A stretch of 64,000 bases of DNA from Pararhodobacter zhoushanensis (GTDB lineage: Bacteria > Pseudomonadota > Alphaproteobacteria > Rhodobacterales > Rhodobacteraceae). Of the stretch, positions 1 through 8,453 are shown piece by piece; the first letter of the stretch is position 1, and every line of letters begins with the position of its first letter. A program made the position numbers and the translations under genes. Location: positions 186,001-250,000 of the forward strand of contig NZ_REEZ01000006.1 in the NCBI RefSeq assembly GCF_003990445.1, in the 5' to 3' direction. The notes under the pieces are model-generated. The model saw nothing but the letters and a program-made list of their open reading frames with translations. It was not told where the DNA came from and did no database searches.

Positions 1-2
1 TT

Positions 3-146
3 CGCACGAAGCCGGGCGCGCGCCAGCCCATTGCCCACAAACCGACACCCGCCGAGATCAACGGTGGCGTGCGGTGGTGGACGGCAGCCGTGGTTATCCA
101 CATCGCGTCGGCGGTTTTGGGAGCCGCGTGGGCGCTGATCGGCTGA
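3..146 (+). CDS. C-terminal fragment of a probable membrane protein
   Basis: An open frame enters from the left edge and stops at TGA 144-146, giving 47 residues. The last 20 or so residues (AAVVIHIASAVLGAAWALIG) are hydrophobic and look like a terminal transmembrane helix. The product cannot be identified from this tail. The stress-type promoter of the next operon begins 43 bases downstream, so this gene is a separate unit. The other two frames give no better protein. Confidence 0.45.
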   Translation, partial: RTKPGARQPIAHKPTPAEINGGVRWWTAAVVIHIASAVLGAAWALIG

Positions 147-188
147 CACCGCCCCTTTCGCATCCCGGCCGCAAGCGCGCCCGACAAG

Positions 189-213
189 GGAACATTCCCC
201 AGCCTGAGCTGTT
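189..213 (+). promoter_or_regulatory. EcfG-type promoter of the aldehyde oxidoreductase operon
   Basis: GGAAC at 189-193, 16-base spacer, TGTT at 210-213. This is the general-stress sigma (EcfG) signature of alphaproteobacteria. Transcription would start near 220, ahead of the mini-ORF at 248 and the first structural gene at 283. Confidence 0.7.
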
Positions 214-247
214 GCCCCTTGTATGGAATTCGCAACAGGAGCACCCG

Positions 248-286
248 ATGCCCTTAGCCACCCTCAGCCCCGCGCCGCAGCCATGA
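248..286 (+). CDS. possible 12-residue leader peptide
   Basis: ATG 248 follows a good Shine-Dalgarno (AGGAG 237-241, spacing 6) and opens a 12-codon frame, [12 protein letters not shown], whose TGA (284-286) overlaps the ATG of the iron-sulfur subunit gene at 283. The structural gene itself has no clear ribosome site, so the mini-ORF may deliver ribosomes by coupling. The peptide is proline-rich. It could also be chance. An in-frame ATG at 223 would extend the downstream protein but lacks a ribosome site and lies only a few bases after the predicted transcript start. Confidence 0.35.
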   Translation: MPLATLSPAPQP

Positions 287-798
287 AGCTGTCGTTCAGT
301 GTGAATGGAACCCCCCGGACGCTGGATCTGGACCCGCGCGTCACCTTGCTGGACGCGCTGCGCGAGCATTTGCAGCTGACGGGCAGCAAGAAAGGCTGCG
401 ACCATGGGCAATGCGGCGCCTGTACGGTGATCGTTGGCGGGCGGCGGATCAACGCCTGCCTGAGCCTTGCAATGATGCATGAGGGCGACGAGATCACCAC
501 CGTTGAGGGGCTGTCTGGCGAGGGGCTTTCCGTTCTGCAACAAGCGTTCATCGAGCATGACGGCTTTCAATGTGGCTATTGCACGCCGGGGCAGCTGTGC
601 TCGGCGCAGGCGATGCTGGACGAAGTGGCCGAAGGGTGGCCCAGCCACGTGACCGAGGATCTCAATGCCCCCGCCCAACTGACCCAAGCAGAACTGGCGG
701 AACGGATGAGCGGCAACCTGTGCCGCTGCTCCTGCTACCCCGGCATCAATGCGGCGATCCTGCAGGCGGCGGGCACAAAAGCGGCGGACCCGGCATGA
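283..798 (+). CDS. aldehyde oxidoreductase, [2Fe-2S] subunit (PaoA/YagT-like)
   Basis: Small electron-transfer subunit of a three-subunit molybdenum hydroxylase (xanthine oxidase family). It is 171 residues long. The plant-type cluster ligands are in [11 protein letters not shown] (C39, C44, C47) with C59. The second cluster ligands are in CGYC (C97, C100) and NLCRC (C147, C149). Unlike E. coli PaoA, no twin-arginine leader is visible, so the enzyme is probably cytoplasmic. The gene is coupled to the next by an ATGA overlap at 795. An EcfG-type promoter at 189-213 suggests stress induction. Substrate (aldehydes) is inferred from family only. Confidence 0.88.
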   Translation: MKLSFSVNGTPRTLDLDPRVTLLDALREHLQLTGSKKGCDHGQCGACTVIVGGRRINACLSLAMMHEGDEITTVEGLSGEGLSVLQQAFIEHDGFQCGYCTPGQLCSAQAMLDEVAEGWPSHVTEDLNAPAQLTQAELAERMSGNLCRCSCYPGINAAILQAAGTKAADPA

Positions 799-1769
799 GA
801 CCCTTCGACTACAGCCGCGCCGCCGATGCCGACACCGCCTGCACTGCGGCCTGCGCGCCGGATGCGGCGTTTATCGCGGGCGGTACCAACCTGATAGATC
901 TGATGAAGCTTGAGGTGCTTGCGCCCAGCGCGCTGATCGACATCGGTCATCTGGGGCTGGATCAGATCGAGGAGCAGGGTGACGACCTGCGCATCGGGGC
1001 GACGCTGACCAATGCAGAACTGGCAGCGGATCACCGCGTGCGTCGGCGCTGGCCGGTGTTGTCGCGTGCCCTGCTTGCCGGAGCCTCGGGCCAGCTGCGC
1101 AACAAGGCCACCACCGGGGGCAACCTGCTGCAACGCACACGCTGTCCGTATTTCTACGATACCGACACCGCCTGCAACAAACGCAACCCCGGGACGGGGT
1201 GCAGCGCCATCGGCGGCGAGCAGCGCAATCATGCCATTCTGGGCACGTCCGAGGATTGCATTGCCCTACACGCCAGCGACATGGCGGTCGCGCTGCGCGC
1301 CTTGGATGCGAAGGTCGAGGTGCGCACCGCCGGGGGTAGCCAGCGCCGGATCGACCTTGCCGATCTCTACCGCCTTCCGGGCGACACGCCGCATATAGAG
1401 ACCTGTCTCGCGCCCGGAGATCTGATCACGGCGGTGCATCTGCCCGCCGCGCGCGGTGATCGGCAGCAGTATCGCAAGGTGCGCGACCGGGCCTCGTACG
1501 CCTTTGCGCTGGTCTCGGTCGCGGCGGTTGTCGGCATGAAAAATGGACGCATCGACCATATCGCGCTGGCCTTTGGCGGGCTTGGCACGCTGCCGTGGCG
1601 CGACCCCGACATCGAGGCGCTGCTGACCGGAGAAGTCCCCAGAACGGCCCTGTTCGAGCGGGCGGCCGACACGTTGATGCGCGACGCCGAGCCGCAGGAC
1701 GGGACTGCCTTCAAGGTGGCTCTGGGAAAACGGGTGCTCAAAGCGGTGCTGACGGAGGTGACGGCATGA
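795..1769 (+). CDS. aldehyde oxidoreductase, FAD-binding subunit (PaoB/YagS-like)
   Basis: 324-residue FAD subunit passing electrons from the molybdenum site to the acceptor. The FAD-binding loops [11 protein letters not shown] and [13 protein letters not shown] are present. Four cysteines at 117, 127, 136 and 155 have spacing 10/9/19. As I recall, this is the spacing of the extra [4Fe-4S] cluster in E. coli PaoB, which places it in the PaoB/YagS branch rather than in ordinary xanthine dehydrogenases. Start ATG 795 overlaps the upstream stop, and its own stop overlaps the ATG of the large subunit at 1766. Confidence 0.88.
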   Translation: MRPFDYSRAADADTACTAACAPDAAFIAGGTNLIDLMKLEVLAPSALIDIGHLGLDQIEEQGDDLRIGATLTNAELAADHRVRRRWPVLSRALLAGASGQLRNKATTGGNLLQRTRCPYFYDTDTACNKRNPGTGCSAIGGEQRNHAILGTSEDCIALHASDMAVALRALDAKVEVRTAGGSQRRIDLADLYRLPGDTPHIETCLAPGDLITAVHLPAARGDRQQYRKVRDRASYAFALVSVAAVVGMKNGRIDHIALAFGGLGTLPWRDPDIEALLTGEVPRTALFERAADTLMRDAEPQDGTAFKVALGKRVLKAVLTEVTA

Positions 1770-3952
1770 GTGTCGAGATGAAGATTGACGGCCCCGAGCA
1801 GGCCCAAGGCGATCAAACCGGCGCGCAAGCGGTGCTGGGGTACGCGGCTGACCGTCCCGAGGGTGGCCTGAAGGTTACCGGTGCCGCCCCCTACGCCGCC
1901 GAACCCTGCCCTGCGAACATGGCGCATGGCTTTCTGGTGCGCGCACCCGGTTTGGGAAAGGTGCGCTTGACGAACCTTGAGGTCGTGCAGGGCATGGCCG
2001 GTGTGCTGACCGTCCTGCGCGACGACCGCATGATCCGAAACGCTGCGCAGGGCACCAGCGAAGGCGCACCGGTGCAGGGCGTCGATCAGGCCGAGTATGT
2101 CGGCCAGCCCATCGCGCTGGTTGTGGCCGAGAGTTTCGAACAGGCCCGCCATGCAGCGCTTGCCCTGCGTGTCGACACCGCCGGGGACGATCTGGTGGTG
2201 AACCCGCAGGATGCTGTAGCCGCCGATGACGACATCGACGAAACCGCGCAGGGTGATCTGGAGAGCGCCTTTGCCAGCAGCGCGCACCGGATCGACCAGA
2301 CCTATACCACGCCGTCCCTTATCTCGGCGGCGATGGAACCGCATGCGGCGCTGGCCGAGTGGGATGGCGACAAGCTGGTGCTGCGTGCCTCATTGCAGAT
2401 GCTCAAATACAGCCGCACCGAGATTGCCGATTGTGTCGGGATCGCCCCCGAGGATGTCCGGGTGCTGGCCCCCTATGTCGGCGGCGGCTTTGGCTCGAAG
2501 CTGGGCATTTGCGCCGAAGCGGTTGCGGCGGCGCTTGCCGCGCGCCAGCTTGGCAGGCCCGTGCGGGTGGTTCAGCACCGCCGGCAGGTGTTCGAGGTGA
2601 ACACAAGGCGCTCGGAAACCACCCAGCGCATCCGGCTTTGCGCCGATATGAACGGGCAGCTCACCGGGATTGGTCATCAGGCGCTTGTGTCGAACCTGCC
2701 GGGCGAGGATTTCGCCGAGCCCGTGCTTCAGGCCACGCATTTCGCCTATGCCGCGCCGAACCGATTGCTGCGCCGCGAAGTGCTTCGCCTGCACCGGCCC
2801 GCCGCAGGATCGGTGCGCGCGCCGGGCGAGGCTGTCGGGGTAACCGCTTTCGAGATCGCGATGGACGAGCTGGCCTGCGCTGCCGGGATCGACCCCGTGG
2901 CGCTGAGGTTGCGCAATATCCCCCGCAACGATCCCGAAAGCGGCCTGCCCTTCTCGTCGCACCGGCTGGCGGAGTGCCTGACGGATGGGAGCCGCCGCTT
3001 TGGCTGGTCCAAGCGCCCCACCGCCCCACGTCAGCAGCGCGAGGGGGAATGGTGGATCGGCACGGGCATGGCCGCTGCGTTCCGGGTCAATTCGATGATG
3101 GAAGCCGAGGCGCGCGTGGTGCTGTCCGCGCAGGGCGTCAGGGTGGAAACCGACATGACCGATATCGGCACGGCCAGCTACGCCATCCTGGGACAGATCG
3201 CGGCGGAGCGGCTGGGCCACCCTTTGAGCCGGACCGAGGTGATCCTTGGTGACACGGATCTGCCGCCCTCCTCGGGTTCGGGCGGGTCGTTCGGGGCCGC
3301 GTCGACCGGAACGGCGGTGTGGCTGGCCTGCGAAGAGCTGCGCCGCATGCTTGCAGGCAGGATGGGCTGCGACGCGGCGGATCTGACGCTCAAGGACGGT
3401 TACGCGCTGTGCGACAACCGCCGCCGCGCGATTGCGGACCTGCTGGACGGCGCGTCTGTCACTGGCCATGGCCGTGTCCAACCCGGTGAGGCGGGCGACA
3501 AGGTTCGTCAGGCCACCACCGGCGCGCATTTCGCCGAGGTTGCGGTCAGCGACATGACCGGTGAGGTGCGCGTGCGCCGCCTTGCCGGGACCTATGCCGC
3601 CGGGCGCATCCTGAACCCGCGTACCGCGCGCTCGCAGTGTCATGGCGGCATGACCTGGGGCATTGGCATGGCGCTGACCGAGGCCTTGATTCATGACCGC
3701 CGCGACGGCCATGTGGTGAACCGCGACTTTGAGGCGTTCCATCTGCCGGTCAATGCCGATGTCCCCGATCTTGATGTCGCCTTTGTCGAGGACCGCGACG
3801 ACTGGCTGGGCCCGCTGCGCGCCAAGGGTCTGGGCGAGTTGAGCATTTGCGGCGCGGCGGCGGCAGTGATCAACGCGGTCCACCACGCCTGCGGTGTCCG
3901 CGTGCGCGATCTTCCCGCCACGCCGGACCGTGTGCTTGAAGGGTTGGTGTGA
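1766..3952 (+). CDS. aldehyde oxidoreductase, molybdenum-binding subunit (PaoC/YagR-like)
   Basis: 728-residue catalytic subunit that binds molybdopterin-cytosine dinucleotide. Seen in order: an N-terminal a/b-hammerhead region ([20 protein letters not shown]), a pterin loop GGGFGSK, and [15 protein letters not shown]. The C-terminal [10 protein letters not shown] carries the catalytic glutamate of the family. Third gene of the operon, ATGA-coupled. No XdhC/PaoD-type cofactor chaperone lies in the window, so that must come from elsewhere. It ends 12 bases before the convergent ecfG stop, with no obvious terminator between them. Confidence 0.87.
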   Translation: MSVEMKIDGPEQAQGDQTGAQAVLGYAADRPEGGLKVTGAAPYAAEPCPANMAHGFLVRAPGLGKVRLTNLEVVQGMAGVLTVLRDDRMIRNAAQGTSEGAPVQGVDQAEYVGQPIALVVAESFEQARHAALALRVDTAGDDLVVNPQDAVAADDDIDETAQGDLESAFASSAHRIDQTYTTPSLISAAMEPHAALAEWDGDKLVLRASLQMLKYSRTEIADCVGIAPEDVRVLAPYVGGGFGSKLGICAEAVAAALAARQLGRPVRVVQHRRQVFEVNTRRSETTQRIRLCADMNGQLTGIGHQALVSNLPGEDFAEPVLQATHFAYAAPNRLLRREVLRLHRPAAGSVRAPGEAVGVTAFEIAMDELACAAGIDPVALRLRNIPRNDPESGLPFSSHRLAECLTDGSRRFGWSKRPTAPRQQREGEWWIGTGMAAAFRVNSMMEAEARVVLSAQGVRVETDMTDIGTASYAILGQIAAERLGHPLSRTEVILGDTDLPPSSGSGGSFGAASTGTAVWLACEELRRMLAGRMGCDAADLTLKDGYALCDNRRRAIADLLDGASVTGHGRVQPGEAGDKVRQATTGAHFAEVAVSDMTGEVRVRRLAGTYAAGRILNPRTARSQCHGGMTWGIGMALTEALIHDRRDGHVVNRDFEAFHLPVNADVPDLDVAFVEDRDDWLGPLRAKGLGELSICGAAAAVINAVHHACGVRVRDLPATPDRVLEGLV

Positions 3953-3964
3953 GGGCCGCGGCCC

Positions 3965-4489
3965 TTACAGCTCTTTGTCGCCGAGGTCCGCGATGATCAT
4001 CGCGCGGGCCCGGTTGACCCGGCTTTTCACCGTGCCGATGGCCACGTCGCAAATCTCGGCGCTGCTTTCGTAGCTTTCGCCCAGCATCACGACCAGAATG
4101 AACATCTCACGGTAATGCAGCGGTAGGCGATCGACAGCGCGCAGCACTTCGTTGCCGCGAATGGCCCATTCCTGCGTCGGCGGGGTCGAGGCCTTGTCCG
4201 CGACGCAATCCGCCTCGCCGGGGCTTTCGCGCATGGCCTTGACGCGGGCGTTGTAAAACGTGTTGCGCATGATGGTGAAGAGCCAGGCGCGCAGATTGGT
4301 GCCATGGCGGAACTTGTGCTTGTGTCGGATCGCCTTGAGAAGCGTCTCCTGCACCAGATCATCCGCCTCGGCGACGTTGCGGGTCAGGGTGCGGGCGAAA
4401 GCACGCAGGGCCGGGATCCATTCAAGGGTCAGGTCCGGGTCCAGCGGCTGGTTCCTTTCCTCGAATTCCTCACGCTTTTCTTGCCGCAT
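3965..4489 (-). CDS. ecfG: EcfG-family general stress response sigma factor
   Basis: 174-residue ECF sigma factor with only sigma-2 (about 22-90; ADDLVQETLLKAI, LRAWLFTIMRNTFYN) and sigma-4 (about 112-168; AIGTVKSRVNRAR). LRAWLFTIMRNTFYN is typical of the EcfG group, the RpoE-like sigma of the alphaproteobacterial general stress response. ATG 4489 was chosen because AAGGGAG lies upstream; an ATG at 4594 adds 35 non-conserved residues and has no ribosome site. It follows nepR on the same strand but has its own GGAAC/CGTT promoter at 4663-4688, implying positive autoregulation. Genes around it carry the same motif. Confidence 0.9.
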   Translation of the reverse strand: MRQEKREEFEERNQPLDPDLTLEWIPALRAFARTLTRNVAEADDLVQETLLKAIRHKHKFRHGTNLRAWLFTIMRNTFYNARVKAMRESPGEADCVADKASTPPTQEWAIRGNEVLRAVDRLPLHYREMFILVVMLGESYESSAEICDVAIGTVKSRVNRARAMIIADLGDKEL

Positions 4490-4662
4490 CGGCCCGCTTC
4501 TCCCTTGGCGCTTGTTGGTGTGCGCCGCCCCCAGACGGTTCTGGCTGCCAGACGAGGGTGAAACGGCACGACGGACCTGACGATCAGGACGCATCGAGGC
4601 GAGTCAGTGCCCCGTTCCCCTGTGTCCGTTGCGTTCCCGGTACTGGCAGCACCCTCAGACAC

Positions 4663-4688
4663 AACGCTGGCAGCGCTGTGGCGGTTCC
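4663..4688 (-). promoter_or_regulatory. EcfG-type promoter of ecfG (autoregulation)
   Basis: On the minus strand GGAAC (4688-4684), 17-base spacer, CGTT (4666-4663). It lies in the 304-base gap 4490-4793 between nepR and ecfG and would give a leader of roughly 165 bases. Two other GTTCC strings in this gap (4614, 4633) lack a matching -10. Confidence 0.65.
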
Positions 4689-4793
4689 ACGACGGCGGGG
4701 TCTGTTTACAACTTTTTGGCTAGTGGGCGCTCGGCCGCATCCACGCGCTGACGGCACAGCGCCGGTTGCGCCGGGCACAGGCAGAGCGAGGGA

Positions 4794-4952
4794 TCAGGAC
4801 CGGCCCTGGCGCAGCAAGCGCTGAAGCTCTGTCGCCAGCTTCAAAAGCCGCTCAGGCGTTTCCTCGCGTTCGATCTCGGCCAGATGTTTCCTGAGGGAAG
4901 CGTCTATCTGCGCATCAGCCTTTGCATCGGTCGCCTTGTCGTCCTCGCTCAT
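4794..4952 (-). CDS. nepR: NepR-like anti-sigma factor
   Basis: 52-residue protein. Its core QIDASLRKHLAEIE followed by ETPERLLKLATELQRLL matches the two-helix NepR pattern (in relatives ...VPDRFLDLLRKL). NepR holds EcfG inactive until phosphorylated PhyR takes it away. It lies directly upstream of ecfG on the same strand, the usual linkage. ATG 4952 (MSEDDK) was preferred to the longer frame from 5027, whose extra 25 residues are basic and not family-like. No convincing EcfG promoter precedes it: the GGAAC at 5080-5084 (minus) has no NGTT at the right distance. The stretch 4953-5117 holds nothing else I recognise. Confidence 0.78.
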   Translation of the reverse strand: MSEDDKATDAKADAQIDASLRKHLAEIEREETPERLLKLATELQRLLRQGRS

Positions 4953-5117
4953 GCTCTGGACCCTTTGCCGTCTTTTTCTGTCTGCGCCGGATACGGCGGA
5001 CCGCCGTGTCTGGATCATAAAAACCATGGCAAGACAAGTATACCACGATTTTTGAATGTGTTCGACGATGACTGTGCGTGTTCCCTTCGTGTTAGGCCCG
5101 ACACCGCGATCCCCGGC

Positions 5118-5705
5118 CTAGCCGCTGAGACCGAGGTACACGGCCACCGGCACTACAGCGAGCAGCAGCGCCGACAGGATGACCAGCAAACCGTCGCGGG
5201 TCAGCAGGCCAGCGGCGCAGAGCGCAATGGCGGCAGCGGCGATCGAGCCGGATGCCGGCACCAGTTCCATGAACGGCATGAAAAGCGTGAGCAGTGCAAT
5301 CAGCGACAACGGCAGCCAGATCAACGGGCGGTGACACAGAAAGGTCAGCCGCGCTTTCAACAGGCCTTCGACCTTCAGGGCCGGGCGTCGCACCGCCCGC
5401 AATCCCTTGCTCAGCATGGCGCTGCTGATTTCCTGACGGGTGATGATCTGTGGCAGCCAGACCCTGTCGCGGCGCGCCATCATCTGCACCGCCAGCAGGA
5501 AGACGGTAACGGCGACCACCGTCGTCACCCCCGGCACCGCGCTGGCTGGCGAGACGGCGATTAACGAAAAGATCAAAATAAGGGCAGGAAACGACTTTGC
5601 GCCCAAGGTTTCAACGACGTGCTCGACGCTTACCCTCTCGCCGTCGATTGACGCGTCCAAGGTCTCAAGAACATCCGACAGCCGCTGGTCTGCTTGCTCT
5701 CCCAT
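5118..5705 (-). CDS. ExoD-family membrane protein
   Basis: 195 residues with a soluble start (LSDVLETLDASIDGERVSVEHVVETLG) followed by FPALILIFSLIAVSPASAVPG and several more hydrophobic segments to the C-terminus. This is the layout of ExoD, a family linked to exopolysaccharide synthesis and alkaline tolerance in rhizobia. ATG 5705 has a near-perfect ribosome site (AAGGAGG, 7-base spacing), so the longer frame from 5735 is rejected. An EcfG-type promoter lies 45 bases upstream. Exact function is unproven. Confidence 0.8.
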   Translation of the reverse strand: MGEQADQRLSDVLETLDASIDGERVSVEHVVETLGAKSFPALILIFSLIAVSPASAVPGVTTVVAVTVFLLAVQMMARRDRVWLPQIITRQEISSAMLSKGLRAVRRPALKVEGLLKARLTFLCHRPLIWLPLSLIALLTLFMPFMELVPASGSIAAAAIALCAAGLLTRDGLLVILSALLLAVVPVAVYLGLSG

Positions 5706-5749
5706 GCGCCGGCCTCCTTTCTCTTCGTCCCGCACTCTGCATGAAAGGC

Positions 5750-5774
5750 AACAGCAAGCGGGGACGTCTGTTCC
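5750..5774 (-). promoter_or_regulatory. EcfG-type promoter of the ExoD-like gene
   Basis: Minus strand GGAAC (5774-5770), 16-base spacer, TGTT (5753-5750). Predicted start near 5743, leader about 38 bases. Confidence 0.7.
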
Positions 5775-5841
5775 CGGGCAAACGCAATCGCCGCCAGGAA
5801 ATGCGCCCCCTTCGCCGATTGATCCGCCTGATTTCAGTAGT

Positions 5842-6111
5842 TTACGGTTTCCCCCGCGATTGGCGCACCAGCGCCAGAATGTCCTCCATCTCAGCCGCGC
5901 GCGTCATGCCACCCAAAGCGGCGGGCACACCGGCGATGCTCACCGCGCTGGGATCTTCCTGTCCATCAGGGGCCATTGAGGTCTGAACCAGCCAGTCGCA
6001 GAGCGTCTGACACTCTGCGTCAGGCAACAGCGCCGCCATGCGCGCCACCACCGATTGCAAGGCTGCGATGCGCGTTCGCAGTGCCTGAAGCTCCATTTCT
6101 TGCGGTGTCAT
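5842..6111 (-). CDS. hypothetical protein, 89 residues
   Basis: Not recognised. Start ATG 6111 has a strong ribosome site (GGAGGGT). The N-terminus (MTPQEMELQALRTRIAALQSV) looks like a short coiled coil. A middle region has two cysteines (AECQTLCDWL), and the C-terminus is a second amphipathic stretch (TRAAEMEDILALVRQSRG). No signal peptide or membrane segment is visible. It is divergent from the MFS gene. I see no EcfG motif on its strand, so it may be outside the regulon. Confidence 0.6.
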   Translation of the reverse strand: MTPQEMELQALRTRIAALQSVVARMAALLPDAECQTLCDWLVQTSMAPDGQEDPSAVSIAGVPAALGGMTRAAEMEDILALVRQSRGKP

Positions 6112-6227
6112 TGCGACCCTCCGGTCCTTTCTGTTAGCTGTTGAGAAGATCAACGCATCCGGGCGTGATCGGGTTGCGTGCGCGCGCCCGGACGATCCCC
6201 ACGCCCGCCGACACATCGGCGGCGACC

Positions 6228-6252
6228 GGAACCATACCATACCCGGGTCGTT
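6228..6252 (+). promoter_or_regulatory. EcfG-type promoter of the MFS transporter gene
   Basis: GGAAC 6228-6232, 16-base spacer, CGTT 6249-6252. Predicted start near 6260, about 58 bases before the GTG at 6318. Confidence 0.7.
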
Positions 6253-6317
6253 GACCCTGAGAACTCTGGCGACAGCCGGGGTCTTGCCACGCATAAAACG
6301 GAGCAACGACAGGTCTC

Positions 6318-7538
6318 GTGACACGCAACTTCATGCCCTTGGTGGCCCTCTTCGCGGGCACAGCCCTTTTACTTTTCGCCGGTGGCATCAACGGATTGAT
6401 CCTGCCGATCCGTGGTGACGCCGAGGGGTTCAGCGCCACGTCGCTGGGCCTGCTGGGCACCGGCTGGGCCGTGGGCTATGTCGGCGGCTGCATGCTTACG
6501 CCGCGGCTGGTGGCGCGGGTTGGCCACATCAGAACCTTCGGCGCGATGTGCGCGCTTGCTGCCATCGCGGTGCTGGTGTCGCTGCTGGTGATCTCGTCCA
6601 CGGTGTGGATCCCGGTGCGCGCGCTGTCGGGTTTTTGCTTTGCAGGCTCGGCGATGATCGCGGAAAGCTGGCTGAACGAGAAAGCCGACGCGCGATCGCG
6701 CGGACGCATCTTTGGCATCTACACGATGGTCAATCTTGCCGCGACCACGGCGGGGCAGATGGTGCTGACGCTGGGCGACGCTTCCGGGATCTTCTTTTTC
6801 GTGCTGGCCGCCATTGTCTATTGCCTGGCGCTGCTGCCCACGGCCATCGGCGCGACCACCAGCCCGACCCCGCTGACCGAGGTAAAGCTGGACGTCTTCA
6901 GCCTGTGGGCAAACTCGCCGGTGGCGGTGTTTGCCGTGTTGATGGTGGGGATCTCGAACTCGGCCTTCGGGACGCTGGCGGCGGTCTATGCGGGCCGGGT
7001 CGGCTTTTCGCTGGGCGACATCGCGCTGTTTGCCAGCATCCCGATCCTGTCGGGCGCGCTGGCGCAGATCCCGGTGGGCATCGCATCGGACCGCTTCGAC
7101 CGTCGGCACGTGCTGGTCGTCATTTCGGTGCTCGCCGTGGTGACCGATCTGTGTTTCCTGACCATCGGCAGCACCGATCCGACGCTGTTGCTGATCCTGT
7201 CGGGCTTTTTCGGCGCGACGGTGTTCGTCATGTATCCGGTGATCGTGGCCCATGCCAACGACCATGCCGCCCCCGGAACCTTCATTCAGGTCAGCGGCGG
7301 GTTGTTGCTGGTGTCGGGCATCGGCTCGATCGTCGGGCCGACGGTGGCGGGGATTGCCATGGCGTCGATCAGCGCCGCCGCCCTGTTCCTTGTCACCGGC
7401 ATCTGCCACGTGTGCATCACCCTGTTCACGCTATACCGGATCAAGAAATCGGCAGCGCCCACCGAGAAGGGCAGCTTTCAGGCATCGCCGATGTCGCGGG
7501 GTTTGACGCCCGAGACCATAGCCCTTGCCGCCGAGTAG
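6318..7538 (+). CDS. MFS transporter
   Basis: 406 residues with about 12 hydrophobic helices in two halves. The loop after helix 2 (GCMLTPRLVARVGHIRTFG) and the matching one in the second half (GIASDRFDRRHVLVV) fit the major facilitator superfamily, and helices 4-5 contain AESWLNEKADARSRGRIFG as in YcaD/sugar-efflux-like members. Substrate unknown. Start is GTG 6318; the next ATG (6333) has no better ribosome site. It has its own EcfG-type promoter and ends 69 bases before the convergent response regulator stop. Confidence 0.85.
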   Translation: MTRNFMPLVALFAGTALLLFAGGINGLILPIRGDAEGFSATSLGLLGTGWAVGYVGGCMLTPRLVARVGHIRTFGAMCALAAIAVLVSLLVISSTVWIPVRALSGFCFAGSAMIAESWLNEKADARSRGRIFGIYTMVNLAATTAGQMVLTLGDASGIFFFVLAAIVYCLALLPTAIGATTSPTPLTEVKLDVFSLWANSPVAVFAVLMVGISNSAFGTLAAVYAGRVGFSLGDIALFASIPILSGALAQIPVGIASDRFDRRHVLVVISVLAVVTDLCFLTIGSTDPTLLLILSGFFGATVFVMYPVIVAHANDHAAPGTFIQVSGGLLLVSGIGSIVGPTVAGIAMASISAAALFLVTGICHVCITLFTLYRIKKSAAPTEKGSFQASPMSRGLTPETIALAAE

Positions 7539-7607
7539 GCCCCATGGGAACGCGATTTGCCTGCGCGCCTTTGGCCATCGCTTGACTGGGTTGAACGCAA
7601 AGCGTGG

Positions 7608-8183
7608 TCAGTTCAGGTGGCGCGGGTAATCGTTGCGGATTTCCTGATCCAGCAGATCGTGCAGCCAGAATGCCATCCGGTCACGGCGGCGGGTCTTGAT
7701 ATCGGCCAGCGCGCGATGCAGGACGGATTCGACGATCCGTTCTGCCGCCGTGGTGTCGCTGATCCGCTGGCGGGCACTGGCGAGCAGGTCGCGCACCAGG
7801 GTTTTAGCGGGTTCGGCGCCCGAGCGTTCAAGACTATGCGACAGCGAGGTCAGGAATTCGGTGCGCAGCGCATACAGCAGCGCCGGAACGCCGATTGGCT
7901 TTGCGTATAGCTCGATATGGTTATGGCGTTGCGGCAATGTCACCTTTTCCAAGCCTGACACAAAGATAAAGGGAATCCCGGCCACGGTCAGCAGATCGGC
8001 CATCTCAAAGCATTGCTCGGTCCCGATCCAGATATCCAGAATGGCGGCATCCGCCTGCGACAAATGCCGGGCAGCCTGAGCCAGAGACGGAAACGGTCCG
8101 ACCACGCTTTCACCGCAGGCCCGGATCTCGCGCGCCATTTCGCTGGCACTGTGGTGCTTGTTTTCCACGATCATGATCCGCAC
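7608..8183 (-). CDS. response regulator: receiver plus sigma-2-like C-terminal region
   Basis: 191 residues. Receiver 1-115: E7 at the acidic pocket (the neighbouring acidic residue is N8), phospho-acceptor D50 (DAAILDIW), S76 (PFIFVSG), K95 (YAKP). PFIFVSG resembles the PFxFxTG receivers used in the PhyR pathway. Residues 131-188 align by eye with region 2 of the EcfG in this window: 132-159 against EcfG 27-54 without a gap (8 identities, several conservative), then FWLHDLL against AWLFTIM after one gap. PhyR has a sigma-like domain before its receiver; here the order is reversed and no sigma-4 part is seen. GTG 8183 is preferred (GGGG upstream); ATG 8174 is possible. Own EcfG-type promoter. 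Confidence 0.75.
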   Translation of the reverse strand: MRIMIVENKHHSASEMAREIRACGESVVGPFPSLAQAARHLSQADAAILDIWIGTEQCFEMADLLTVAGIPFIFVSGLEKVTLPQRHNHIELYAKPIGVPALLYALRTEFLTSLSHSLERSGAEPAKTLVRDLLASARQRISDTTAAERIVESVLHRALADIKTRRRDRMAFWLHDLLDQEIRNDYPRHLN

Positions 8184-8228
8184 GCTGGTCTACCCCTGCC
8201 TTCCTTTTGACTGACTCTGTCACGAACC

Positions 8229-8254
8229 AACGCCCAGAACCGTTACGCAGTTCC
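8229..8254 (-). promoter_or_regulatory. EcfG-type promoter of the response regulator gene
   Basis: Minus strand GGAAC (8254-8250), 17-base spacer, CGTT (8232-8229). Predicted leader about 40 bases. Confidence 0.65.
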
Positions 8255-8362
8255 CCTGCCCCGGTTTGCGCGGTGCCGCTCAGGGGGCGGGATTTACGGG
8301 ATTTGCGGTGATATTTTCCGGCTGTACCGGCGCAGCGCGGCGGGTTTCGCGCGCTGATGTCG

Positions 8363-8396
8363 TAAAACAAACCCCGGATCGCAGGCGATCCGGGGT
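8363..8396 (-). terminator. intrinsic terminator after the first PRC-barrel gene
   Basis: Perfect 11-base arms (ACCCCGGATCG 8371-8381 and its complement 8386-8396) with a 4-base loop. On the minus strand they are followed by a T-rich run (complement of 8363-8370). It isolates the PRC-barrel gene from the response regulator. Confidence 0.85.
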
Positions 8397-8453
8397 CGTG
8401 CAGTGCGGGACCGGCAAAGCCCTCAGAAGAAGGCCGCCGGTCAGTTCGGTGGC

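Noticed and set aside
2390-3886. Long antisense frame (498 codons) in the Mo-subunit gene
   Set aside because: It is a high-GC shadow of 1766-3952; composition is Arg/His/Gln-rich with no domain pattern.
4594-4640. Further EcfG sites at GTTCC 4614 and 4633 (minus)
   Set aside because: Neither has a -10 partner at the right spacing; only 4684-4688 does.
5050-5084. EcfG promoter for nepR (GGAAC at 5084-5080, minus)
   Set aside because: No NGTT at 16 or 17 bases; nearest CGT is at the wrong distance.
7608-8183. Calling this response regulator PhyR
   Set aside because: PhyR has the sigma-like domain first and includes sigma-4; here the receiver is first and sigma-4 is absent, so only a tentative analogy is made.
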